DNA from: Cryptomeria japonica
Lineage: Eukaryota > Streptophyta > Pinopsida > Cupressales > Cupressaceae
Direction of reading: 5' to 3'
Assembly (NCBI RefSeq): GCF_030272615.1
Contig: NC_081412.1
Location: forward strand, 98,021,796 to 98,085,795
DNA length: 64,000 nucleotides
In this document: positions 12,519 to 24,471 of the stretch, piece after piece
Position numbering within the stretch: position 1 is the first letter of the stretch
How the letters are laid out: the number at the start of each line of letters is the position of its first letter
The notes under the pieces: generated by a model
What the model was told of the DNA's origin: nothing
What the model saw: the letters and a program-made list of their open reading frames with translations, nothing else
Database searches by the model: none
Program-made: the position numbers and the translations under genes

Positions 12519-13725
12519 TGTTAGGCCCAATACAGAAAGCTAATGTACTGAGAGCGGAGGGGTGAATCAGTACTTCAAAACTTTTCTTCAACAATAACTT
12601 TACTATTAAGCATAAACTGAATAGGCAGTAACATAATATAATGCTAAAACAAATAAATAACAATCATACATGATTCACTCCATAACACATATATTTTGGT
12701 TACGCAGAAACTCTTGGTTAGAGAGAAAAATTGCGGTGGGGATGACACCCACAACTTCACTACTGCAATAATAAAGGTTGCTCGGTTAGAGCTACATGTT
12801 TAGCTATTTCTGATAGCTTACCCTGTTAGGAGTATCAAGATCTGTTAGATCTACCTTGCTAAAGGATTTTACAACACTTATTCTAAATGTTGCACTCGGT
12901 TATAGGCTTTACAATTTATAGACTTAGTTAGAGTCTTTTACCCTGTTAAGATTTCTCTTACAACTTCAAAATATTACAATAAATCATTACAAATATCTGC
13001 AACTTTACATCTGGAATGTTATAGCAGATTCTATGTGCTCAAAATGATATTACCTTGCTTATAGCATACCTCGGTAATCCATATATTAACTCGGTAAACC
13101 CTTCTATTTACTCTGTTCTTTGACTATTCTCTGAAATCCTTCTTGATGACCTCTGTGTTTCTCTGTCAACTATAACAGTCATAACACTCTATGATATCTC
13201 ATGATTTTCCTTTTTGTATATGTCTTGCTTCACACACACATGCACATATATACTTGCACATATAACTATCCTGAATTCATGTTGTATAAATAGATCTCTT
13301 ATGTCGGTGATTTGGTCCATGCTTCGATCTTACAAACATGATTTCTTGAATGAATAACCATGCAAAATATTTCATTGGTTAGATGACCTCAAAATCATAC
13401 ACAATCTTTAAGTGCAATTTCCAATGTGATAATGGTTACTTGTTCCTCAATCTTTGTAACACATTTCCCATATATGTCCAGGTTCAGTGAATCTGGTAAC
13501 ACATTTCACTCGATGCATGTTCACTCGGTATATCATTCTTGTTGCTTGGTAGACATAGAATGTTACTCAGTAGAGTGTTCGGTGTATACTACGCTCTAAG
13601 ACTACTTTCTTCTATAACCGACTGCATTGTGCTTACCAACTGAAAGATTCGGTAGAAGTAACCGACTAGAATATATAGAATAACTTTGAACATAAGACTA
13701 ATGGAAATCTTAGTAAGTAGTAACA
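12519..13725 (-). repeat. Element 2 3' LTR
   Basis: 1,207 bp. On the plus strand it begins TGTTAGGCCCAATACAG and ends AAGTAGTAACA, followed on the internal side by a purine tract (minus strand) at 13726-13738. Confidence 0.85.
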
Positions 13726-14025
13726 ATCTCCCCTTTTGACATTAGTTGAGATGTTTGACAAAAACTACTTTCAAAGTTATAACTCAAAAATCTATATACT
13801 TGCAAAGTTTGACTAAACTGACAATATATACATTTGTCAATGAAACAGTATATTCAAATATACTCCCTTTAACAATATACTGTATATAACTCTGATTTTG
13901 CATGCTCAGTGATCAATGTTCTATGTGCTGCTCTTGTTCTTTGCTTACTGCTCTATTCACTGCTCGGTATACTCCCCCTGTATACTTTGATACTATACTC
14001 CCCCTTTTTTGACAAACATCAAAAT

Positions 14026-17000
14026 TTAGTTACCATTTGGTGGAGGCAACTGGTCAAAAATGGATTTATACTTTGTCCTTGCTTCGAAGAGGGTGATAGA
14101 GAGTGCATCCTTGACACTATCCATTAAAGAATTTTGTGCTTGAATGTCAGCCAATAGAGAAATTAAGCCATCGAATGTGCTTCCCTCTTGTGTAGTAGAT
14201 AGGTAAGTGGCTCGGTTGATCTGTTCTTGAACAAAGGACAAGTGTGGAATGAATAAGGTTTGAAGAGTCATAATGTCCATCCTTATTTTGTGCTCTTCAT
14301 TCCTGAGTTCCAATTGTTGAGCCATGAGCTGTTGTAACTTTGTATAAAAATTATTAACAGAATTGGGCTCGGTGGTCAACTTATTTGAGAGATTGATGAT
14401 CTCTTTCTCAATTGCTTCTATTTTATTTTTTATATCTTTAATGAATAAAGAGAATGTACAGAGTTTCTGAAATAAATAAAGAATGTGCTTGAGTTGAGGG
14501 GACAACTCAGCAATAAATTTGACAAGTTTAACTTTGCCAAGAGCAATAGATTTTTGTACCTCTTCAATCATTTTTGCAGTGAGCTCTTTGTCCTTTAACT
14601 TGCTCAAATATTCAAATGCATCTACTCCAAATGTCTCTATCTAATTGAGGGGTTCATCCAGTTGAATATGGATGGCTGCATCTATTGACACTGTAGCTGT
14701 GGGTAGCATATCTGCTAATAGTGTCTTTACCTTCTGAAGTACTTTAGTTTTCTTTTGTATGGCCATTTGTTCTTCCTATTCGGCCTTTGCTTTGCATAGT
14801 TCACTGAATTCAATGAGTGCCTAGCCTTTTAATTTTGATATGTCTACATTGGGCAACACTATTGGTTTCGATATATCAACCTTGAAACTATGCTTTTTCA
14901 TCTTCTTTTCTTTAGATTTGGTCGGTTGAACCAATACAATATCTTGGGAGGCTTGTGGATCCTCGGTAGGTTGCTCGGTGGAGGCAACACTTTTGTCAGT
15001 TTCTTTAGCCTTTGCTGAGTCCTTCGGTGGTTCGGTGCTTGGGGTCTCAGTTGCGGCATTTTTAGTGTTAGGAGGATCCTGAGAAGTCTGTTCCCTGGTG
15101 GCCTGAGGAGTAGATTCTCCTTTTGTAGACTTGTGAACCTCTACACCTTGTTCAGTATCGTGAGGGGCCTCAGTTGCAGCAGAATGAGTGACCAGAGGAT
15201 AAGGCTAAACTTGTTCCAAAACTGACTCACTGGATACCAGTTTTGCATAGGCATTGCCTTCTATCATTTCCTATTTAGGTGCCTCAGTGTCCATGATGTC
15301 TTCATCAATTTGGATGGTGTTAGTAGGGTCTTGCTCAGTGACATCAATAATTTCAACTGTAGCTTGCTCACTAGCATCCTTGATTCTAAAGATTTCCTAC
15401 CACTTTTCTTTTGTCTCATTTTCCACTTCAATATACAAACCATTCATCAGTTTCAAGGCTCTTTGTTTGACGAGGAACTTTGTGTGGTATGTTGTCAGAT
15501 GTTCTTTTATTTCAACTACCGACATGTCTAGAAAGAGATGTACCAGACTTCTTTCTCTAATATGTTTCTCCGAGTCCATTGCATACTTCCACCTCTTGTC
15601 AATATGTAAATATAATTATTTTGGAAGAGATCTACATACTTCTAATGGGACCAAGTGGAATTTCCATAGTGTGCAGATGACCACTTCTTCTATTTATCTC
15701 TTCTCATCATCAGATCTGGTTTCATACTTAACATATCTGAATCCTCCAAATCCACCATATTCTTTCAAGTTAGTACAAAAATTAGCAACACTATGTGTAT
15801 TTTCCTTTGTACTCTTAACAATCTAAAATTTGTTACCATCTTTAGACTCTGTGTCACTGGACTCTTTAGTCAAAATGAGTCTCCGAGTAGATTTCTTATA
15901 GGTCTTTGTTACCTTAGGAACAACAACAGTCTTTGGTTTCTTACTCGATGACACTACAGATGATCTTGTGTTTGGGCGCTTTACTGAGGGAGTCTGTGAT
16001 GCCTTTGATGTGTCTTGTTTCTTCCTCTTCAGAACTTTCCCTTTAGGCAACTTGGTGCTTAGTGTAATAGCAGCCTCTTGGGCTTCTGATACCTCCTCGG
16101 TGATTACTAGTGTGCTCTTGACAGGTGTGGAGGAAGAACCTTCTCCAAATTTCTCTGATAGTGCCTTGATCATCTTTGTTGCTTTTCTTGTAGCTTTTGG
16201 TACTACAATGCTCATCTTTACTTTCTCTTTCACTTCTTCATATGTTCCATACCTCAGCTCAGTAGCATGCCTTGGTAGTGTAAGAAAGGCATCTATCCAT
16301 TGTTGTGTGATGTCAAAGTCAATCTCATAACCCATAGGTGGCAAAGATTGAGTTCTTGGTTCCATGACATTCACATAGCAGTAGTCGATGTCTACTTCAA
16401 AACATATGTCATCTTTGTATTTTTCCACTAGCTAGGGTGGAATTCTATACCTGTTATGCATCTTCTCTTGAAACTTGCTGAAATAATCATCCATAATATC
16501 ATTGAAGTTGTCACCTAGACGTTTGATAAAGTCATTGATTTGATGGGCGACTGGTCGGTGTAGCTCCCAAAAAACTTTACTGACTGTTGGAAAGAATTTT
16601 TCAAAATAGAAAAACATGCATACTCACAGTGATCCAAACTTTAGCGTATTGGCCGAGTTGTTCTTCTTCGGCTTCCTGATGGTGTTCAGATTCTCAAATA
16701 GGTTTTTCAGCAATACTTCACAAAGATCAAATTTCATTCCCTTTTTCACAATTTTGTATGCTAAGTCGACTGTTGCACAGGGTACACTATTTTCCCTTGC
16801 TGATTGGAAGAAACAATAACCTATCACTCTAATAGAAAACTTTAGCTCTACATCAGTTACATTATTCAGTTTCAATCCTCTACAATCGGATTCCACTCCG
16901 GTTAAGGTGATCAATTCCTTTTGTGATATCATCTTCTGAGCTCAGGCATGATCATAAATAGGGTAACCGGTAATCAGATGAATGATTTCCTTGGTGATTT

Positions 17001-17376
17001 TGAATGGTTGCTCCTCTAACCACATGAAATCATCATGAACTCTGCTCAGAACAAACTTGACCCACTAGGGTTTGAAGACACAAGGATAGGTTAGGGCTTC
17101 AGTCAATCCCTTGATCTTAATGTGCTCATACTTGCTATCCAATTTCCCATCGGTGCACAATTCATCATAGGTGTCTTTGATTTCAACATGACCTAGTTCT
17201 TCAACTCGACATTTGGTGAAGAATCTAACATCCTCAACTAGTAAAACTCTATCCAGGATGAGTGAAAATGCAGTTTTGTCATCCGATTCTGATGCTACTT
17301 TGGGAGTTAGAGAGTATTTTAGTGAGGGCTTTTCAACATTCTTAACAACAACGGGTTCTTGGATCTTCGGTGCCAT
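14026..17376 (-). pseudogene. Element 2 ORF2, broken copy of the large unrecognised protein
   Basis: Runs from the ATG at 17376 (MAPKIQEP...) to the stop at 14026, 1,117 codons in one phase without net frameshift. Stops lie near 17062, 16933, 16618, 16429, 15820 and 15390, and near 14640. Comparison with element 1 shows several as Gln or Arg codons changed by C to T (for example QEIF to stop-EIF, QIVKS to stop-IVKS, HAR to HA-stop). Layout as in element 1: a long N-terminal region, a Lys/Arg-rich link with KRPNTR, a middle region, a Pro/Thr/Glu-rich part and a C-terminal coiled coil ending QLPPPNGN. The acidic 7-residue repeat, present three times in element 1, is single here. Function unknown. 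Confidence 0.7.
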
Positions 17377-17944
17377 TGTAGATTTCAGATAGAAATTATC
17401 AAAAGATCCTTAGGGTTTGAGAACTTTCAAACGACAGACACTTTTCCTCTTAACAAATATGAAACAGAAATCTTCAACAAATATGATCGGTAAACCAGCT
17501 TAACAATGCATTGAGATTGATGTAAATACCTTGAATTTCACTTCGGAGGTGGTTTGATCGCCTTGGAATCGCTTTTCTCTGCTCTCTTGAAAACTTGGTA
17601 AGTGAAAAATGACCACGTAAATGCTTTAAGTACATAATATACCTTATTGGGCTCTGTGCAAGTTAGGTTAAAACATTAAATGCACTCAATTCCACTAAAC
17701 TGATTTACTCTCCTATTTCCGCTTTAACTGAGTAGCCAGATTTCCTTCATTTACCGACTAGACAGGCTTCCTGTAGTTACCGACTTGACAGGTTTCCTTT
17801 ATAGTGCTTTCAAAAGACTTTGATAGAATTTCAAACTTACTAATACATCTTTAACTATGCAGATTTTGACTTAAGTACATAATAAAATAGGAACTGTTAA
17901 GATTTGACCTTTGAGAGAGTGCAATCCCTTCACACCTTTACCGA

Positions 17945-19003
17945 TTAATTTGGAATAGGTGCACCTAACTCGGTAGGTAAGGTGCTTTCTTCATTTGACA
18001 CAATTTCCTTCTTTTTCCAAATCATCTATAATTTTTCTTTTATTTCTTCAGTGTCTCCTCTAGGTTGATCTCTGCAATCTCTAGCCAAGTGTCCAACTTT
18101 GTGACAATGAAAACATGCCATACCAGGATTTCTCCATGATCTAAAGTTGTTCATTCCAAACCTTATAAAGCAGTTGGCACTTATATGTCCATATCTTCCA
18201 CAACATTCATACCATATCCTTGTATTGTAATCCCATGGTACTTCAACATATGGTCGGTTAAGTTCTCTGTGAGTTCGGTAGCTTCCATTATTTGCTCGGT
18301 GTGTAGACCACATATAGTTCTTTTTCTTAAACCAACACTTTTCGATACTGTGTCCATATCTATTGCAGTTTTTACAAAACCCTTTGAATTTTGCCTTCTT
18401 ATAATTGCTAGCAGACTTTGTCCTACAATGGTTAAATGTGTGACCATATTTATTGCAATTGTAACAATAATCGTTGGACTTAGTGACATTCAGTTGCTTA
18501 CCTTTTCTGATTTGGCACATGTTGGCAGTATGACCTTGATTTCCACAGTAGTTGCAAATAGGCTTCTTTCTTTTGATGTTATTCTTGTTTCTAGCTTGCT
18601 TTGATGATTCTCCTCTCTCAGTAGTATGAATTCCCTTCTCAGTAGATTCTTTTCCTTTGTAACCGAGTCCTGCATCTTTGTTGGGTCTTCCTGTATTCAG
18701 TTGCTCATCCAACATCTTTGATGCTTCATAACTCTTCTTCAGTGTCTCTTTGGATTTCTTCTCTATTTCAAGTTCATCGGTCAACCTTGATACTTCAAGT
18801 TTTAATGCTTGATTCTCATCATCTTTCAGATTTGCTTCATGATGTGCATAACCTAGTTGATCTAACAGATTTTGTTGAATCCCAGTCAATCTTATGATTT
18901 CATCATTCTTTTCAAATACTAATGCTTCAAGTTGTTGTTTCTCTCTTTCTAGATCTCTTACTTTATCCTCGGTTGTCCTCAATGCACCAAGATTTTCAGT
19001 CAT
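17945..19003 (-). pseudogene. Element 2 ORF1b, gag-like protein with five zinc knuckles
   Basis: Open from the ATG at 19003 for 325 residues, then one stop at 18026-18028 (AAG in element 1, TAG here) before the shared natural end at 17945. CCHC knuckles start at about residues 150, 180 and 210 (exactly 30 apart: CNYCGNQGHTANMC, CYNCNKYGHTFNHC, CKNCNRYGHSIEKC). A fourth near 265-278 has lost its first Cys (Tyr here, Cys in element 1). The fifth is at 297-310 (CFHCHKVGHLARDC). The N-terminal 100 residues look like coiled coil. Plant gag proteins usually have one or two knuckles, so five is unusual. A role in RNA binding and packaging is inferred. Confidence 0.8.
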
Positions 19004-19297
19004 CTATGTGTTGAAATGCTCATGTTCTCTTTTCATTGCTTTTAGCTGATCAGTCAGTGCTTTATTCTTTTCTTTCAACACTTCAATCATTTCTTCAGTC
19101 TCTTCAGACATACTATTATCAGATGATGTCTCAATTTGTTCCACTAACTCTTAAGAGTCCTGCATATCATCAAATAATCTTCTTCTCACTTTCAATGATT
19201 TTTGCATTTGTCTTTGCATGTCTGCAATCACTTGATTAGCATTCTCCAACTCTTCTTGCAGATATATAATTCTCTGAGATTGTTTATAGCCTTCCAT
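19004..19297 (-). pseudogene. Element 2 ORF1a, short coiled-coil protein
   Basis: Begins MEGYKQSQR at 19297, as in element 1, and ends with TAG at 19004-19006 directly before the ORF1b ATG. A further stop at 19151-19153 is CAA to TAA relative to element 1. About 97 codons, Glu/Lys/Leu-rich. Confidence 0.6.
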
Positions 19298-19345
19298 TGA
19301 TAAGATCAATCTCTTTAGGTTATTAAACCTTTTTCCAAGATTCAA

Positions 19346-19357
19346 GCTCTGATACCA
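19346..19357 (-). other. Element 2 primer-binding site (initiator Met tRNA)
   Basis: Minus strand TGGTATCAGAGC, all 12 bases of the standard initiator-Met site, two bases inside the 5' LTR end. Confidence 0.9.
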
Positions 19358-19359
19358 AC

Positions 19360-20437
19360 TGTTAGGCCCAATACAGAAAGCTAATGTACTAAGAGGGGAG
19401 GGGTGAATCAGTACTTCAAAACTTTTCTTCAACAATAACTTTACTATTAAGCATAAACTGAATATTGCAGTAACATAATATAATCTAAAATAAATAAATA
19501 ACAATCATACATGATTCACTCCATAACAGATATATTTTGGTTACGCGGAAACTCTTGGTTAGAGAGAAAAACTGTGGTGGGGATGATACCCACAACTTCA
19601 CTACTACAATAATAAAGGTTGCTTGGTTAGAGCTACATGTTTTAGACTTAGTTAGAGTATTTTACCCCGTTAAAGGTTTCTCTTACAACTTCAAAATATT
19701 ACAATAAATCATTGCAAATATTTGAAACTTTACATCTGGAATGTTATAGTAGATTCTATGTGCTCAAAATGATATTACCTTGCTTATAGCATACCTCGGT
19801 AATCCATATATTAACTCGGTAAACCCTTCTGTTTACTTTGTTCTTTGACTGTTCTCTGAAATCCTTCTCGATGACCTCTGTGTTTCTCTGTCAACTGTAA
19901 CAGTCATAACACTCTATGATATCTCATGATTTTCCTTTTTGTATATGTCTTGCTTCACACACACATGCACATATATCTAATCCTGAAATCATGTTGTATA
20001 AATAGATCTCTTATGTCGGTGATCTGGTCCATGCTTCGATCTTACAAACATGATTTCTCGAATGAATAACCATGCAAAATATTTCATCTGTTAGATGACC
20101 TCAAAATCATACACAATCTTTAAGTGCAATTTCCAATGTGATAATGGTTACTTGATCCTCGATCTTTGTAACACGTTTCCCATATATGTCCAGGTTCAGT
20201 GAATCTGGTAACACATTTCACTCGGTGTGTGTTCACTCGGTATATCATTCTTGTTGCTCAGTAGACATAGAGTGTTACTCGGTAGAGTGTTCGGTGTATA
20301 CTACTCTCTAAGACTACTTTCTTCTATAACCAACTGCACTGTGCTTACCGACTGAAAGATTCGGTAGAAGTAACCAACTAGAATATATAGAATAACTTTG
20401 AACATAAGACTAATGGCAATCTTATTAAGTAGTAACA
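19360..20437 (-). repeat. Element 2 5' LTR with internal deletion
   Basis: 1,078 bp. It matches the left LTR except that the block between the ACATGTTTAG and GACTTAGTTAGAG segments (about 130 bp) is missing. Short direct repeats (tttag/ttatag) at the edges suggest slippage or illegitimate recombination. Confidence 0.85.
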
Positions 20438-20442
20438 GATAT

Positions 20443-21240
20443 TCCCTATTCAATATCTACACATTTTTAACCAACATAATTTCCCCTTGTTGCAACATGA
20501 CCTATAAAGAAACATCAAAATGCATTCCTATCTACATGCTAAAAGAATTGAAAAGTAAAAATTATGACTCCAACAATTTGATTTACCTAGAACCATTTTT
20601 TTTGGACCATACCTCCCCAACCAAGAGGCTTTTGGTCTTAAAAAGGTAAGAAACTAAAAACACGTGGAATAACTATTGATACCACATCTCAACTCAAGAA
20701 CCCTTTGTAACATGGCTTGGAAATATCTAAGCCAACCCATTCTCCATGCAAACCAATCATGGACATCAGATTTCCTAAATACCGATCCACATAATATACC
20801 ACCAAAATTGAAAGGAAATAAGTACTTCACCCTTGGAGTGGCCACCTAACCCCATGCTTTTCATCCTCCTTAAAATGAATATTCTCACCCCCATGTGTCA
20901 ACCCTACATACATTCAAATATCTTTGCATGTATGACACTCTTTTCCAACCTTGCCAACTACATCTCCAAAATCTAAGATGATAAAATTTACACTTAGTGA
21001 TAAAAATTTTATTTACCACTATAAGAGTTTAATAAGTACTTTTTTCATTCAACACCAATTCATACTAGTTATTCTTTCAAAACTAGATTAGATAGCTTTC
21101 ATAAGTACATTACTCTCAAAGGCTACACCATAAATGCTTAAAGAGCCACATTAAACATTACTGAGAAACTAAAAAATCCAAAATATACCAAACCCCTAAC
21201 TTACATTACTTTGTGGCCTTCACATTTACATTATTGTTCA
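20443..21240. other. AT-rich stretch, probably decayed retroelement
   Basis: No clear domain. A 63-codon minus frame at 20654-20845 (MATPRVKYLF...) is open but unrecognised. It lies downstream of the gag remnant in the same orientation and may be part of it. Confidence 0.35.
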
Positions 21241-21249
21241 ACTATCTTC

Positions 21250-22159
21250 AACTAGCTTGTAAGAAAACTTTTTTTTTAGAGAAAATATTGAATAATACAT
21301 TAAACTTTATAAATTTGGCTTGGAATTCAATTTGAAATAACTTAGTAAGTTCATATTTTCTCAAAATATCATCACTCAACAAAACCATACACTTACACAA
21401 CTTAACATATTCAATGCTCATCAACCTCTTAGTCACTTTATTTTTCTTTTTCTTTTTCTTTATCCACATGAATAATGTCCTTTCCTTTCCCATTTTTTTC
21501 CTTTCAAGAAGGCACAACTAACTCTGGATGTGAATTCACAAATTCTTATAATGTTAATCCACATGATTGTCTCTATCATAATGGTCCTACAAAGAGATTG
21601 TATCTTGCGTTTTCCCTTTTTTTACCATTGTATGGTAACATTATTTGTACCCTCACTTTCCTAGTTCTTCTTACCACTACGCTAATGTTTTCCACCCTTA
21701 TTCTTTTTGGAAAATAATCTCTTGTTTTCTAGCTCAAGGTTGTGTACTTGGGTATACACCTCATATATGTTTCGAGGTGTATCCATGAGATCCACTCTTT
21801 AAAGGGGTGTATATAAAAAATCTTCCACATGCTTTATTAGCACCTCATAGTCCATAATCTCCTTCTCAAGATGATTTTCCCTCTTCCTAAGCTCAATTGT
21901 AGGCTTGTATTCTTTTCCCATGCTATTTCTTCAAATGACAACACTGAATTACTCTTTCTTATTCACAAAAAATTGGGTAGAATTTTTTTCTCAAAAATAT
22001 TTTGAAGCCATCCCACTTGAACATTAGTGGTGCTTTTGAATGACCATGTGTAGATCTCACACCACATATGAGCATTCCTAGCAAGTTTCAACCTTACAAA
22101 AGATATTTTTTGGTATGAAGAAAGATAATTTATACTTGAATACACCCCCATGTGGAATA
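21250..22159 (-). pseudogene. Remnant of a gypsy-type gag gene
   Basis: Two minus frames joined by a frameshift near 22015 resemble the retrotransposon gag capsid domain: a segment with ISFVRLKLARNAHMW and then WDGFKIFLRKKFYPIFCE, which match the usual pattern of a helix ending in a Trp pair followed by W.DFK...KFYP. Downstream are Lys/Glu-rich low-complexity frames. The gene starts just beyond 22159, where unit A interrupts it; the leader should continue at 33981 on the far side. Many stops and shifts; not functional. Confidence 0.5.
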
Positions 22160-22169
22160 CTCATTGTAA

Positions 22170-23565
22170 TGCCTGCCAAAATACCCTAGAGAAATACAAC
22201 CAACTAACATACATCTAGAGATAATAATTTTTTTTAGCATCTACTAACACAACACATTAAACTATAATTACTCAAAAGTATTATTTATCATCTACAATAT
22301 TACATAAATTATCATTAACATTTACATAATATCATAATTATGCAAGCGGAACACCATACAACATCTACCATTCCCTAGGGTACTTCGACGCCATCACGTA
22401 AATAATTCTAACACATAAACACATCTCCATCTATAATACCATTTAACATTCTTTACATTCATTTCCTAATCAATTGCTTTCCTTTTTAACATGAGAATCA
22501 TTATTCAACAATTGCACATCCTATCATATCTCCATTATCCATTTGATTCATTTTCAAACACCAAACCAAATGTCCCTAATCCCTTTCCAAACCATCTAAC
22601 ATATCAAGTCATCATGAATTCTCAATTAGGCATCGTCTAATGCAAACTAGTTCACTTCCTTAAGTATAACCACACATCCTACAACTTCTCATTCTTTTCC
22701 ATATTTTAGAGATATCCATGAACCAAGAATAACATCATTTTCATTAAAACATTCAAATAATGCTAACATGCACATCACTCAATCATGTGGTTTCCTCCAA
22801 TCTAGAATTACATACATAATGAATATCCAATTCCAACATAGTCATTTGCAATGATTTCAACAACCATATTCTATTATAATGCATCATGGTCCCAATCATG
22901 TGATTACAAATTACAAATACTTATTCTTTCTTTACAATTACGCTTTTGTCATGAGACAAGATACATAATCTCAATTTCCAATACATAGAATATACTCCAA
23001 GAATCCATCTACATGAAGAGAAGATATGAATCCACATACACGTACAAGAGCATCCAATGAGAGCATCCCAATGGAGAAGGCATCAAACCACCCGACCATG
23101 TGGAACCATAAGGAACCACCCCTCGTGCTAAGAGATGACACGAGATCCCACACACACTCTAGATCTAGGCTAACACCTAACAACCAAAGGATAACACTCC
23201 ACACATTCATATGGCTAAAACAAAGGTCAACAAAACATAAGACCTCCAACATAAAATCTCCAGAGGCAACACATCAAATCAAGACTCAAGGTGCTAGGAC
23301 CTACATGTAGGGAAGGAGTGTCATCACATGTAGTCATAATGGGAACCTCGGAACCTCTCCCGACATCCATAATGCCCATGCGGAGCCATCTCAACCTTGA
23401 AGGATTAAGGGAGATTAGCTTGCCTAGATCACCAAGGTCTTCTCAATCATTCCCGGATCACTGTAAACACCCTAGGGATGTGCATTGAGGCCAAAAACCA
23501 TTTATTATATTATCAGGGTGAATTACTATTACCCAACCCTCCTAAAATCAATTAATTTAAATTAT
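22170..23565. other. Unit A left part, no gene seen
   Basis: AT-rich with a few moderately GC-rich patches near 23030-23470. Open frames there (such as 23026-23310) have no recognisable domain and overlap antisense frames of similar length. Confidence 0.5.
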
Positions 23566-23742
23566 CACTTTGTAGCGTCCTAAAATTGCGACACTTGCAA
23601 TTTCGACTGCATTTCGGTCTTCACGATGGCGACGCAACACGCAACCTGAATGGAGACCCCGAAACTTGCTCATGACACTAAAAACTGCATTTTTCAAGTA
23701 CCATAGCCTGAACCTCCTTGCACCCTGCTGTCCCGGGGGGTG

Positions 23743-23831
23743 GGACCAGAGCGCCCAGCGCCCTGGTCCCTCAGGACCAGAGCGCCCAGCGCCCTGGTCC
23801 CTCAGGACCAGGGCGCCCAGCGCCCTGGTCC
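23743..23831 (+). repeat. GC-rich hairpin minisatellite, three 31-bp units
   Basis: Units start at 23743, 23774 and 23805. Each is a 27-nt near-palindrome (arms GGACCAGGGCGC and GCGCCCTGGTCC around CCA; the first two units carry one change in the left arm) plus a 4-bp link (CTCA). The 3' LTR has only two units at 30383-30440. It sits upstream of the TATA box, so in U3. Confidence 0.85.
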
Positions 23832-23955
23832 CTGGGTCCTATTTTGGGCCCGGTCTCCTAAGGGGTATCGGGTCTTTTTGTTTGATAATTGGAAAATTAC
23901 ATTCCCTGGTCGGCCTAAGGTCGGGAAAATCAATCTATCAGCCCTAATTGACAAG

Positions 23956-23963
23956 TATATAAA
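23956..23963 (+). promoter_or_regulatory. LTR TATA box
   Basis: TATATAAA, followed 25-35 bp later by a likely transcript start region; an identical copy is at 30565-30572 in the 3' LTR. Confidence 0.6.
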
Positions 23964-24444
23964 CTACATTTTCCTCTTTCATTGGGAAATAATAAGAAGA
24001 GGATAACACATACATGACGGAAAAGGCGTGGAAACTATACTCAAGCATTCAAGCATTCAAGCATTCAAACAATTGATCATTTCAAGTCTCCATTCAAGGC
24101 TAAGTGTTGCATTCAAGACAAGGATTCAACCATTGAAGAGGAGATCACATGCCACATACTACAACAACATACAACATCTAAACCTTCGCACATAAGGATA
24201 CAAACATCCTTACAACAAGGTATTAGTACTTGTTTTACATTACAGTCATTTACATTTACAGCACTTGCTCATTTCTTGGTTAATTCCAAAACTGGGGTTT
24301 GACCTAAAGGCAAACCCCTAATCCCTAACCCCCCATCGTCTTCACTTTTCTGTGTGTACGTTGCAGGTACACGGCTGAAATTGAAGATCTGGAATCCTTG
24401 TGCAGAGACGAACCGATCCCCCTTCGTTTCGCGGATTTTTTGGA

Positions 24445-24471
24445 GGACCGTGGCGCCGAGCGCCATCGTCC
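24445..24471 (+). repeat. 27-nt quasi-palindrome in LTR
   Basis: Arms GGACCGTGGCGC and GCGCCATCGTCC around CGA. The repeated copy in the 3' LTR is at 31054-31080, and related copies lie in the leader at 25248 and 25864. Confidence 0.75.

Larger units (their letters stand above)
12519..20437 (-). mobile_element. Element 2: second copy of the five-knuckle, ORF2-bearing LTR family
   Basis: A complete minus-strand element of 7.9 kb with a perfect 5-bp TSD (gatat at 12514-12518 and 20438-20442). Layout and protein content match element 1: primer site, ORF1a/ORF1b, spacer, ORF2, purine tract. No polymerase genes. The right LTR is about 130 bp shorter because of one internal deletion near 19637. 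It clearly arose by its own insertion event, not by tandem duplication of element 1, because its TSD differs and unique DNA separates the two. Confidence 0.87.

Noticed and set aside
3518-20437. Elements 1 and 2 as one tandem duplication
   Set aside because: Each has its own TSD, they differ widely in LTR sequence and unique DNA separates them.
23026-23488. Plus and minus frames as small genes
   Set aside because: Overlapping frames of equal length on both strands in unit A with no conserved features.
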